From assembly GCF_003284725.1 (NCBI RefSeq), contig NZ_PGTO01000007.1:124001-188000 (forward strand): a DNA stretch of 64,000 nt, written 5' to 3'. Position numbers and translations under genes: made by a program. Below the pieces are notes generated by a model. The model did not search any database and was not told where the DNA came from. It saw only the letters and a program-made list of their open reading frames with translations. This DNA is from Paramagnetospirillum kuznetsovii. Lineage in GTDB: Bacteria > Pseudomonadota > Alphaproteobacteria > Rhodospirillales > Magnetospirillaceae. This document shows positions 27,608 to 35,889 of this stretch, in pieces; positions within the stretch are counted from its first letter, which is position 1; each line of letters starts with the position of its first letter.

Positions 27608-29731
27608 TTACGGGGAAAGAAGAGAGTTACCTGCATGGGAAACAGCCTGAACCCAAGGCAAATAAGATGGGACGTAAGTGAAGACAACACGGTGATTCCC
27701 CTTTTCCAGTGCGATCCCCCAGAAGGTGTGATCGGCCGGAAAAAGAGCAGTGGGAACGTCGTCAACACTGGCCTTCCAATATCGTGAAAAGGTATTCGTG
27801 ACAACCAGAACCTGTCGTCCATCGACGCTGATATCCAACTCAATCCGATCGCTTGAATAGACCCTTGGGGTAATTTTTCCGGGTGTCGGAGTTGCGTCCA
27901 CCGCCAATCCTGGGGGCAATTCATCGCGTCTGGCGAACAAGGTTTCCCTCAGGATTTCCACTGGAGCTTGAGCCATGGCCTCGACGGTAGCGCGGTCGTT
28001 ATCGAATGCGCGGATATTTCCAACGGTAAAAAAACGGGGGAGGGCCAGGTCATTGCGGTAGACATAAAGCCATTGTCGTCCGGAGAGATTCTCCGTCAAG
28101 GAGACCATTACCTTCTCGCGCAGGGACAACCCGCCCCAGGGTTTCGGGGCCCGTTCCACCTCCACTAGGCCGGGGCCGGATAGCGGCTCGCGCGAGACGA
28201 AATAACGGACATTGGCCAGGGACAGCAGATTCATGCGGTACAGCCGGTCCATGGGGCGGACGGCATAGCTTTCCGCCGTCCGGGTCCCCGATGTGACCAA
28301 ATTAGGCCGCTCGCTCCGGAATTGGGGCCAGCCCCCATCCCGCTCCAGGAGATCCTTCATGTCGGGCGACACCGCTTCCGGCCCGCCTTCCTGGGCGATC
28401 CAGGGTTCCATGATGGCACTCCAGAATTCGAAATGCCGCCGCGGTCCCGCCGGCATATCCCCGGACTCCGTCTCCAGACCGTAGGCGTTAAGATGAGCCG
28501 GATATAGAAAAATGGGTTCCACTCGGCTGGGCCACGGATCCTGGGCGACCCGCTGAGCCAGGGCGCGCAGGACCGGGCTTTCGAAATTGCGGACGTAATT
28601 CCCGTTGGACAGCCAGTCGAGAGTCAGGTTGCGATACTTTTGGACGCCGGTGGACACGGTCATGGCGGCGATGATCGCCACCGTCATCGCCCCGCCGCCA
28701 ATGGCGGGAAGGGAACGGGAAAGATATCTGATGCCGATGGCCATGGTCACAGCCAGTTCCGGCAAGATCATATAGCCCATAATCTTAACGTAGGAAAAGG
28801 ACAGAACCAGTGCCGACAGGGGGCCATCATAGCTGGAAACGAAGGTGCGGGAGAATAGGAGCGCCAGAACAGCCGCAGTCGGAAGAAGTATATATGCGGC
28901 GCTGTTCCTGCGGATCAGGAAGACGCCGACCGGTAGGCCCAAATGAATCAACAGGAATTCCACATGGAACGAGGACAGAGTCCCGATGATTTCCGTAAGG
29001 ACCGTCGTAGCGGTGTAGTGCTTCATGCCACGGGTGTAATAAAACGCCGACTCATTCAGGTGGGCCGACAGGGAAAAGGCCTCATTGATCCGAATGAGTG
29101 GGATGGCACAGAACAGGAAGATAATGATCCAGTCCGTCCGTGATGTCCTCCGCTCCACTACGGCAAACCACAGTACCAGGGCAAGTGAGAAATATTGCAG
29201 GACATCCGACGGGAACGGCACCCCAACGGTCACCAGCGCACTGGCCAGCGCGACCAAACCGCGGAGGACCGAATATTTAGCATCCAAATAACGACTGATG
29301 GCCAGCAGCACTACCGGCAATAGAGCCAAGTTGATGTTAACCAGAAAGACCGAGGTGGCGCACGCACCGTAGGCCATGGCTGCCAGGGTAGCCGGCATGG
29401 GTTCCGCCATCTGGTTGCGGATCAGGCGGTACATGCACCACGTTCCGCCGATCAGAGATGCTGTGATCAATACCGGATAGCTGAACCGGATCGGAATGCC
29501 TCCGAACAGTATTTGACTGATCAGGGAGGCCGATCCGGTTTGGGCCAGATCGGCCCCCCCCCTAATCAAGGGACTCCAGGCCTGCCCTATCGTCTCCAGG
29601 GCCGGCAAATGCATGTATAGCTCACTGGTATCGTAGAGGGGGAAGTAAGAGTACTTTGCCAAAACAAAATACTCGAATGATATCCAGAGCATCCAAAGTA
29701 TTAATATAGGGACGTTCCTGCAGCGGATCAT
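27608..29731 (-). CDS. Large polytopic membrane protein, YfhO/GT-C glycosyltransferase-like
   Basis: The 707-residue chain has about ten to twelve hydrophobic segments in residues 8-370. A soluble part follows, ending in a domain with WKASVDDVPTALFPADHTF, GIALEKGNHRVVFTYVP and a final hydrophobic stretch. That C-terminal pattern is typical of the YfhO group, in which GT-C enzymes use undecaprenyl-phosphate sugars outside the membrane. An acidic loop after the first helix (LYDTSELY) could hold the catalytic Asp/Glu. The DNA is clearly less GC-rich than its neighbours (32/60 and 24/60 G+C in two sampled lines), hinting at separate origin. The assignment is to fold class only. Confidence 0.62.
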   Translation of the reverse strand: MIRCRNVPILILWMLWISFEYFVLAKYSYFPLYDTSELYMHLPALETIGQAWSPLIRGGADLAQTGSASLISQILFGGIPIRFSYPVLITASLIGGTWCMYRLIRNQMAEPMPATLAAMAYGACATSVFLVNINLALLPVVLLAISRYLDAKYSVLRGLVALASALVTVGVPFPSDVLQYFSLALVLWFAVVERRTSRTDWIIIFLFCAIPLIRINEAFSLSAHLNESAFYYTRGMKHYTATTVLTEIIGTLSSFHVEFLLIHLGLPVGVFLIRRNSAAYILLPTAAVLALLFSRTFVSSYDGPLSALVLSFSYVKIMGYMILPELAVTMAIGIRYLSRSLPAIGGGAMTVAIIAAMTVSTGVQKYRNLTLDWLSNGNYVRNFESPVLRALAQRVAQDPWPSRVEPIFLYPAHLNAYGLETESGDMPAGPRRHFEFWSAIMEPWIAQEGGPEAVSPDMKDLLERDGGWPQFRSERPNLVTSGTRTAESYAVRPMDRLYRMNLLSLANVRYFVSREPLSGPGLVEVERAPKPWGGLSLREKVMVSLTENLSGRQWLYVYRNDLALPRFFTVGNIRAFDNDRATVEAMAQAPVEILRETLFARRDELPPGLAVDATPTPGKITPRVYSSDRIELDISVDGRQVLVVTNTFSRYWKASVDDVPTALFPADHTFWGIALEKGNHRVVFTYVPSYLPWVQAVSHAGNSLLSP

Positions 29732-31227
29732 TTAGCCCCCATCTCCTCGACGATCTTGCGCGCCAGGCGATGCTCGGCCATGTCCTCGATATGCTTGCGG
29801 GTGTCCCAGCCGAAGCGTTGGGCCACCATGCCGAGATAGCGGGGATCGGCGAAGTATTCGTGGAAGGCGTCGTCGCGGAACTTCAGCACCTGGGCCGCCG
29901 AGCAATGCTCGGTGGGCAGCGGCTTGCAGTCGTAGGAATGCTGGGAGAATCCGGCCCAGCCGTCGGGCAGCGCCCAGCCGTTCTCCACCGCCTGGGTATA
30001 GAGGCCCGATCCGGGATAGGCCATGGCGGAATAGAAATTGGCGAACTCGCAGTTCAATTCCTTGGCCAGGTCCAGGGTTTCGCGCATGGTCGCCACCGTA
30101 TCGTCGGGCAGGCCGAAGATGTAGTTGCCGATGACGCAGATTCCCGCCTTCTGGATATCGCGGACGATGCCGACGATGTCCTCGTATTTCAGCGCCTTGT
30201 CGGCGCCGTCGCGCACATGCTTCGAGCCCGATTCGATGCCCAGCGCCAGCCAGCGGATACCGGCCTTGCGCAATTTGGCCAGCATGGCGGGCTTGACGGT
30301 GTCGACGCGGGCATAAGCCCAGAAATTCAGCTCGTCGGAATAGCCCAGCTCGATCAGCCCGTCGCAGATGGCGGTGACGTGGCGGTCGTTGAGCACGAAC
30401 ATCTCGTCGATGATCTTGAAGGTCTTGACGCCGTAGGTGCGATATAGCCGGTCCACTTCGGCCACCACCTGGACGGGCGAGCGCATGCGATAGCGGTTGG
30501 CGTCGAAGGGCGCGTTGATGCAGCAGAAGCTGCACTTATAGGGGCAGCCCAGCGAGGTGTAGATGCTGGCATAGGGCATGCGCGCCCCCAGATCGCCGAA
30601 GCACTGCCAGTTATGGGCGCGGTATTTCTCCATGGGCAGCAGATGCCAGACATTGCCGTGCAGATCGGCGTCCAGATCACTGATCAGCGGCGCCGACATA
30701 TTGACCCGGATTTCGTCCTCGCCGTCGCGCCAGACCAGACCGGCCACCTCGGTGGGGTCGGTCTCGGCACCCAGTTCCAGCCAGTCCAGCAACTGCACCA
30801 CCGTGGCCGGTCCCTCGCCCTTGCAGGCGAAGTCCACCTGCTCTTCGGCCAGGGTGCGCTCGGGCAGGGCCGAGACATGGCCGCCGACGATGATGATGGG
30901 AATTTCCGGCGCCACGGCCTTGATGGCGGCGCAGGATTCGCCCGCCGCCACCATCTGCTGGGTCGAGGCCGAGGGCTGGTGGCCGAACACCACCATGCCC
31001 ACCAGCACCGGATTCAACGCCTTGACCCGTTCGGCCACCGAGGCGGGGCCCATGCCCTCGGCCTCGGAATCCACGATCACCACGCTCTTGCCCCGGTCGA
31101 TGGCGTAACCGGCGATCAGGCGGCACCACAGCGGCGGCTCGATGGCCGTCAGCTCGTTGCCGAGCTGCTGATAGATGCGCTCGCGGCCGCCCGGATTGAC
31201 CAGGACGAGATCGGGGCGCTGGGACAT
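29728..31227 (-). CDS. B12-binding domain radical SAM enzyme
   Basis: 499 residues. Residues 1-150 form a cobalamin-binding-like Rossmann domain (LVLVNPGG, VIVDSEAEGMG, IPIIIVGGHVSALPE); a classical DxHxxG motif is not obvious. The radical SAM core has its cluster Cys near residues 228, 232 and 235 in SLGCPYKCSFCC, followed by FKIIDEMFVLN and WLALGIESGSKHVRDGA. Class B radical SAM enzymes of this type do C-methylations, ring changes or other hard transformations. In a sugar operon it probably modifies a sugar or a lipid carrier, but no substrate can be named. Its stop overlaps the next start. Confidence 0.87.
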   Translation of the reverse strand: MSQRPDLVLVNPGGRERIYQQLGNELTAIEPPLWCRLIAGYAIDRGKSVVIVDSEAEGMGPASVAERVKALNPVLVGMVVFGHQPSASTQQMVAAGESCAAIKAVAPEIPIIIVGGHVSALPERTLAEEQVDFACKGEGPATVVQLLDWLELGAETDPTEVAGLVWRDGEDEIRVNMSAPLISDLDADLHGNVWHLLPMEKYRAHNWQCFGDLGARMPYASIYTSLGCPYKCSFCCINAPFDANRYRMRSPVQVVAEVDRLYRTYGVKTFKIIDEMFVLNDRHVTAICDGLIELGYSDELNFWAYARVDTVKPAMLAKLRKAGIRWLALGIESGSKHVRDGADKALKYEDIVGIVRDIQKAGICVIGNYIFGLPDDTVATMRETLDLAKELNCEFANFYSAMAYPGSGLYTQAVENGWALPDGWAGFSQHSYDCKPLPTEHCSAAQVLKFRDDAFHEYFADPRYLGMVAQRFGWDTRKHIEDMAEHRLARKIVEEMGAK

Positions 31228-32165
31228 CAGACGTTTCCGTAGATGCTGTTCTTGATCATGGTGAAGCCCTTGATCAGATCCTGGATGCCGAGATCGAGGG
31301 AGTGAGCGGGCTTGAAGCCGGTCTTCTCGATCTTCTCGTTGGACACGATGTAGTCGCGCTTATCGGGATCCTCGCCGATGGGGGCCTCGACGAAGACGAA
31401 TTTGGGCAGGTGCTTCTGGATCACCTGACACAGTTCCCACTTGGACAAATTGGCGTCGGACAGGCCCACATTGTAGGGCTGGTTCTTCATGGATTCGAAA
31501 TTTTCCAAGCCGTGCATGAAGGCGCGGGTCACGTCGCGAACATGAATGTAGTTGCGCTTGAAATGGGGCTCGAACAGCACCACGGCGCGGTCGGTGACGG
31601 CGCGGTAGACGAAGTCGTTGACCAGAAGGTCGATGCGCATGCGCGGCGCCATGCCGAACACGGTGGCGAGACGGAAGCTGATGGCGTTGCCGCGCTCCAT
31701 CAGCGCCTGCTCCACTTCCACCTTGTGGACGCCGTAGAGCGAGATGGGGCGCAGCGGAGTTTCTTCCGTGCAGAACTTGCCCTGCTCGCCGACGCCGTAG
31801 CCGGAATTGGTGATGGGCATCAAGACGCGCTGGTTGGGCGAGAGCATCTTGAACAGCATCTTCTGGGCGTCGAGATTGGTGGTGGTGGCGCCGATGGGGT
31901 CCATGGCGCAGAGCGGCGCGCCCACCAGCGCGGCCAGCGGAACCACCACGTCCTTGTCCTTGATCAGGCCCTTCATCAGCGTCTCGTCGCGGCAATCGCC
32001 CTTGACCACGCTGAAATTGGGGTTCGAGCAGCAATGGCCCAGCGAGTGCTGCTTGAACATGAAATTGTCCAGCACCGCGACCTTATGCCCGGCCGCCAGC
32101 AGTTCGGGAACCATGATGGAGCCGAGATAGCCCGCGCCGCCGGTCACCAGGATGTTGTAGGTCAT
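31227..32165 (-). CDS. NAD-dependent sugar epimerase/dehydratase (extended SDR)
   Basis: 312 residues with NILVTGGAGYLGSIMVPEL for NAD binding, a Ser/Thr in ITNSGYGVGEQG, and the catalytic Tyr-x3-Lys as SLYGVHKVE. RNYIHVRDVTRAFMHGL and QPYNVGLSDANLSKWELC belong to the nucleotide-sugar side. It could be the 4,6-dehydratase, an epimerase or a 4-reductase for the operon's sugar. It overlaps the radical SAM gene by one base. The 118 bases between it and the ColD-like gene are filled by a GC-rich hairpin repeat. Confidence 0.87.
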   Translation of the reverse strand: MTYNILVTGGAGYLGSIMVPELLAAGHKVAVLDNFMFKQHSLGHCCSNPNFSVVKGDCRDETLMKGLIKDKDVVVPLAALVGAPLCAMDPIGATTTNLDAQKMLFKMLSPNQRVLMPITNSGYGVGEQGKFCTEETPLRPISLYGVHKVEVEQALMERGNAISFRLATVFGMAPRMRIDLLVNDFVYRAVTDRAVVLFEPHFKRNYIHVRDVTRAFMHGLENFESMKNQPYNVGLSDANLSKWELCQVIQKHLPKFVFVEAPIGEDPDKRDYIVSNEKIEKTGFKPAHSLDLGIQDLIKGFTMIKNSIYGNV

Positions 32166-32197
32166 TGTGTGGTCCCTCTCTGTATTATCGTTTCAGT

Positions 32198-32281
32198 CCC
32201 CCCACCCCATCCCTCCCCACCAGGGGGAGGGGGGTGATCCCGTATCTCCCCTCCCCTCGATGGGGAGGGGCCGGGGTGGGG
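32198..32281. repeat. Nested GC-rich inverted repeat inside the sugar operon
   Basis: An outer pair CCCCACCCC (32200-32208) / GGGGTGGGG (32273-32281) encloses two hairpins: CCCTCCCC/GGGGAGGG (32211-32231) and CCCCTCCCC/GGGGAGGGG (32248-32270). No T-run follows on either strand. It may be an mRNA-stabilising or attenuating structure between the ColD-like and SDR genes. Confidence 0.8.
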
Positions 32282-32283
32282 TG

Positions 32284-33456
32284 CTACCCGCAGGCCTTGT
32301 CCAAGACCTCGCGCAGACGGGTGATCTGCTCCGTCAGGTCGAAGGGATGGTTGCCGACGAAGAAGCCGTGGTCGTGGGCGAGGTCGGCATTGGGCACCGC
32401 ACCGCCCACCACCTCGTAGTCGTAGTGCTTGATCACGTCGTGGCGCAGGAAATTGCCGCCGGTGATGATGCGATAGCCGATATCGGCGTCCTTCAAGGCG
32501 GCGAAGACCTTGTTGCGGTCGATCTTCCTGGCCGGATTGAGGATGATGGTGAACGAGAAGGCCGAGCTCTTGCCGTTTTCCTTTTGGATGATGAAGCGGT
32601 CGTCATTGCCCATCAGCTTTTGGAACAGCGCCAGATTCTTGCGGCGCTGGGCCGTGAAGCCGGGCAGCTTCTTGATCTGCTCGCGGCCGATGGCGGCCTC
32701 GATTTCCAGCGGCCGCACATTGTAGCCGGGCAGCACGAAGCGATAGGCCTCGAAGAAGTCGTTGCCCTTCTTCTGGAACACCGGGCTGTCGTTGGGCAGG
32801 TCGCGGGTCCAGCCATGGGCGCGCAGGGACCGGCTTAAGTGCGCCAGCTCGGTGTCATCGGTGAGGATGATGCCGCCTTCCATGGTGGAGATGTGGTGCG
32901 AGAAGAAGAAGCTGAAGGTGTTGAGATGGCCGAAGGTGCCGCACTTCTTGCCGCCCAGTTCGGCGTCCATGCTCTCGCAATTGTCTTCCAGCAGATACAG
33001 GCCGTGCTTGTCGGCGAAGGCGCGGGTCACGTCCAGCGCCGCCGGATTGCCGAGAATGGAAACCGCGACGATGGCCCGCGTCTTGGGGGTCAGCGCCTTT
33101 TCCAACTGGGCGACGTCCATGTTGAGCGTCTGCAGGTCCACGTCGACGAAGCGCAGCTTCAGCCCGTATTGCTGCAGCGGGTGGTAGGTGGTGGCCCAAC
33201 TGATCACCGGAACGATGACCTCGTCGCCGCGCTGAAGGGGGCGCTCGCTCTTATAGGCCAGGGCGGCCACCGCGATCAGATTGGCCGAAGAGCCGGAATT
33301 GACCATGATGCCGTGCTTCACGCCGTGATAGGCGGCGAATTCCTCCTCGAACGCCTTGACGTTGGCGCCCATGGTGTAGAAGCCGGAATCGATGACGGCC
33401 TTGGCGGCGGCGGCCTCTTCAGGGCCCCAGGTCGGGGCGGCGAGCTCGTAGAACAT
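32284..33456 (-). CDS. DegT/DnrJ/EryC1-fold PLP enzyme with His replacing the Schiff-base Lys, ColD-like sugar 3-dehydratase
   Basis: The 390-residue protein has the DegT fold: VNSGSSANLIAVAAL, LLEDNCESMDAELGGK and the active-site strand FFFSHHISTMEGG. The family's PLP-binding Lys (pattern K-x-I-T-T-x-E-G-G) is replaced by His at about residue 187. This substitution is the hallmark of GDP-4-keto-6-deoxymannose 3-dehydratase ColD (His188) and of the CDP-sugar enzyme E1. E1 has a 2Fe-2S Cys cluster after this point; none is seen here, so the ColD type fits better. It would remove the C3 hydroxyl of a 4-keto-6-deoxy nucleotide sugar, giving a 3,6-dideoxy-4-keto sugar. Confidence 0.85.
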   Translation of the reverse strand: MFYELAAPTWGPEEAAAAKAVIDSGFYTMGANVKAFEEEFAAYHGVKHGIMVNSGSSANLIAVAALAYKSERPLQRGDEVIVPVISWATTYHPLQQYGLKLRFVDVDLQTLNMDVAQLEKALTPKTRAIVAVSILGNPAALDVTRAFADKHGLYLLEDNCESMDAELGGKKCGTFGHLNTFSFFFSHHISTMEGGIILTDDTELAHLSRSLRAHGWTRDLPNDSPVFQKKGNDFFEAYRFVLPGYNVRPLEIEAAIGREQIKKLPGFTAQRRKNLALFQKLMGNDDRFIIQKENGKSSAFSFTIILNPARKIDRNKVFAALKDADIGYRIITGGNFLRHDVIKHYDYEVVGGAVPNADLAHDHGFFVGNHPFDLTEQITRLREVLDKACG

Positions 33457-33477
33457 GATCCAAGCAATCCTGATTGT

Positions 33478-34437
33478 TTAAGTCTTAAGAAAGGCCCGCA
33501 CTCGCGCCTCGGCCACCAGGGGGCCGATTCCCACCTGCTCGTGCAGGGTGGCGCGGTCGCCCAGCTCGAAACGATAGGCCGGTTCCACCCCGATGCCCAG
33601 GGTCGGGCGCTCCAACCCCTTGCGGCTCAACAGATCGCGGGCCAGGGAATCGACGCCGCCCCGGCCGCTGAAGCCCTCTTCCATGCTGATCAGCGCGGGC
33701 CTCGCGGCCAGCAGCGCGGCCAGCGCGTCCTGGTCGAAGCCCGACAGGTCAAACAGGTCGATGACGGCGAGGCTGATGCCGTCCTGGGCCAGCTTGTCCG
33801 CCACTTTCAGCGCGGTATGGACCATATAGCCGGTGGCAACCACGCTGGCGTCGGACCCATCGCGCAACTGGGTGAAGCCCTTGTTCAGGTCGGGGGCGGT
33901 CTCGCCATGGAGGACCGGCAGGTTCTGGGCGTCGAAGCGCAGGTATTTCAGACCCCGCTGTCCGGCGCAGCGGTCGAACAGCGCCCCGGCGGTGACGTGA
34001 TCGGCGGGCGACAGCACCGAGAACCCCGGCAGGGTCCGCATCAGGGTGATGTCCTCGTAGCACTGGTGGGTCGGTCCCGACACCACGTAGCTGTAGCCTG
34101 CTCCGACACCCACCAGGGTGACATTCATGGGCCGCACCGTGGACAGCAGGGCCAGATTGGTGCGGCACTGTTCATAGCAGCGCATGGTGATGAAGGGCGC
34201 TATGGCGTAGGCGAAGACCTTGAACCCTTCCAGCGCCAGCCCGGCGGACACATTGATCAGATTCTGCTCGGCGATGCCCACATTGATGAAGCGCTTGGGG
34301 AAGTCGCCGCGGATGCGGTCCAGGGTGGGGGCGCCGAAATCGGCGGCGACGAAGAACAGGCGTTCGTCCGTCGCCATGTTCTCCCAGATGCGCTCAAGCA
34401 GGGCATCGCGCATGGCCCTTGGCTGAAGGGCGGTCAT
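33478..34437 (-). CDS. Transketolase-like, C-terminal (pyrimidine-binding) subunit
   Basis: The 319-residue protein contains FINVGIAEQNLINVSAGLALEG, with the Glu that activates the ThDP ring, and GPTHQCYEDITLMRTLPG. This covers the pyrimidine-binding and C-terminal domains of transketolase or DXP synthase. The matching N-terminal half is the adjacent upstream gene, with a four-base overlap, so the active enzyme should be a heteromer. Split transketolases in sugar clusters have been linked to two-carbon transfer or branched-chain sugars; that role here is inference. Confidence 0.88.
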   Translation of the reverse strand: MTALQPRAMRDALLERIWENMATDERLFFVAADFGAPTLDRIRGDFPKRFINVGIAEQNLINVSAGLALEGFKVFAYAIAPFITMRCYEQCRTNLALLSTVRPMNVTLVGVGAGYSYVVSGPTHQCYEDITLMRTLPGFSVLSPADHVTAGALFDRCAGQRGLKYLRFDAQNLPVLHGETAPDLNKGFTQLRDGSDASVVATGYMVHTALKVADKLAQDGISLAVIDLFDLSGFDQDALAALLAARPALISMEEGFSGRGGVDSLARDLLSRKGLERPTLGIGVEPAYRFELGDRATLHEQVGIGPLVAEARVRAFLKT

Positions 34438-35261
34438 TGCTGGGGCTCCCGCAGCAGGGAGTCGATGGTCTCGAATTTGGGCGACATCACATGGGACAGG
34501 GGGGCGTTTTCCAGGCCGGGGACGCCCCGCCCCTTGATGGTGCGGGCCACCAGCGCCTTAGGCCGGCCGTCGCGGGTCTTCTTCAGATGCGACAGCGCCG
34601 CGTGAACCGCCATGACATCGTGGCCGTCCACCTCCAGGCAGTCCCAGCCGAAGCCGCCCAGGCGGTCGGCAAGCCTGCCCAGCGAGTTGATCTCGTCGGT
34701 GAAGCCCAGCATGCAGATGCGGTTGTCGTCGACGATCAGGGTCAGGTTGTCCAGCCGGTTCTGAGCGGCGAACATGATGGCCTCCCAGTTGGCGCCTTCA
34801 TGCAGTTCGCCGTCGCCGGTCACCACGAAGACGTCCTGGGCGCCGCCCTTGACCTTGAGCCCCAGCGCCATGCCGCTGGCCACGCCCAAGCCATGGCCCA
34901 GCGAGCCGTTGACCGTCTCGTAGCCGGGGATCACCGGATCGGGAATACCGCCCAGGAAACTGCCGGCCTGGCACACCCGCTCCAGTTCTTCTGCCGGGAA
35001 ATAGCCCAGGTCGGCCAGGATCGGATACATGCAGATGGAGCCGTGGCCCTTGCTGATGATGCAGCGGTCGCGTTCTTCCCAGTCGGTGCGCTGGGGATCG
35101 AAGCGCAGCAGGCCGCCGTAATAGAGCGAGACGAAGATCTCGACGGGCGACAGCGACGACGCCAAGCGGACTTCCGGAGCCCGGCGATAGACCTCCAGGG
35201 TCTGGCGCCAGACCCAGTCCGCCTTGGCCCGCAAATCAACGTTAACCCCTGAAGCTTCCAA
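34434..35261 (-). CDS. Transketolase-like, N-terminal (diphosphate-binding) subunit
   Basis: 275 residues from a TTG at 35261, with AAGGGGG a few bases upstream; the longer frame would run through non-coding repeat DNA. The ThDP-binding part is GDGELHEGANWEAIMFAAQN, preceded by SKGHGSICMYPIL and GSLGHGLGVASGMALG. It lacks the pyrimidine and C-terminal domains, supplied by the next gene. It is the first gene of the ten-gene operon running to 24162. The start is my least certain point; no stronger start codon lies near. Confidence 0.86.
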   Translation of the reverse strand: MEASGVNVDLRAKADWVWRQTLEVYRRAPEVRLASSLSPVEIFVSLYYGGLLRFDPQRTDWEERDRCIISKGHGSICMYPILADLGYFPAEELERVCQAGSFLGGIPDPVIPGYETVNGSLGHGLGVASGMALGLKVKGGAQDVFVVTGDGELHEGANWEAIMFAAQNRLDNLTLIVDDNRICMLGFTDEINSLGRLADRLGGFGWDCLEVDGHDVMAVHAALSHLKKTRDGRPKALVARTIKGRGVPGLENAPLSHVMSPKFETIDSLLREPQQ

Positions 35262-35339
35262 GCCTTGCCCCCTTATCCTTCGGTTCGAGCGCACACTAGC
35301 AAATCGCCCCCATCGCTCCAAGCGGTCAATCGCTTTCTC

Positions 35340-35395
35340 ATTGCCCCTCAGTCGCCGGGCCTCAATGGCCCAGGCGCTCGCTTCGCGAGCTCTAG
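35340..35395. repeat. Diverged member of an intergenic GC-rich repeat family
   Basis: GCCGGGCCTCAATGGCCCAG and CGCTCGCTTCGCGAGCTC resemble parts of the gaps at 37805-37900 and 52188-52285. It fills the gap between the transketolase start and the small RHH gene. The relation is by eye and weak. Confidence 0.4.
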
Positions 35396-35589
35396 TCGCT
35401 CCAGTCCTCGTCGCGGACCCAATGATCGCCGCCGCCCAGGCGGGCCCGCAGGGATTGGGCCTCTTCGCAATCGGTGACGAAGGCCAGGATGGCGGATATG
35501 GCGCATTCGGCCGGATCACGCTTCAACTGGCGGGCGACGGTGGTCAGGCGCGCGGCGAGGTCAAGGTCGAGGTCGAGGTCGATTTTCAT
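35392..35589 (-). CDS. Small ribbon-helix-helix-like protein, orphan antitoxin candidate
   Basis: 65 residues from the ATG at 35589 (a TTG five codons upstream is possible). The N-terminal strand KIDLDLDLDLAARL and helices LTTVARQLKRDPAECAISAILAFV look like an RHH antitoxin, followed by an acidic end with WVRDEDWSD. No toxin gene follows on this strand. It is divergent from a parDE pair 85 bases away, so it may be a leftover antitoxin. No ribosome-binding site is obvious. Confidence 0.5.
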   Translation of the reverse strand: MKIDLDLDLDLAARLTTVARQLKRDPAECAISAILAFVTDCEEAQSLRARLGGGDHWVRDEDWSD

Positions 35590-35673
35590 GGGGGTGGTTC
35601 TCAATCATAGGAACACCAAGGAGTCATATGATATTCTGCGCGACATTGAAGCCCCAACCAAGGCCTGCCAATC

Positions 35674-35889
35674 ATGCGCGTCAATCGCGAATTTCTTGAT
35701 CCCGATCTGGCCGGTTTTCTCCAGACGGCGGAAGAATCTGCGATCGCCGTCGCCCTTGCCGGGGGCGAAGCTGCTCGCGTCAAGGCATTGCGTGCCGCCT
35801 TGGACGACGGTGTCGCCAGCGGCGAGTCTGTCGATGCCGGTCCGGTGTTCCAGCGCCTTCTCGCCAAGTATGGCGCAGCCGATCGTTGA
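35674..35889 (+). CDS. ParD-like antitoxin
   Basis: 71 residues. The part AARVKALRAALDDGVASGESVDAGPVFQRLLAKY matches the C-terminal toxin-binding region of ParD-like antitoxins (DDG..SGES/D). The N-terminal DNA-binding part is short and atypical: the usual RHH start is not seen, so the protein may have lost or diverged in DNA binding. It overlaps the toxin gene by one base (TGATG). Confidence 0.75.
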   Translation: MRVNREFLDPDLAGFLQTAEESAIAVALAGGEAARVKALRAALDDGVASGESVDAGPVFQRLLAKYGAADR

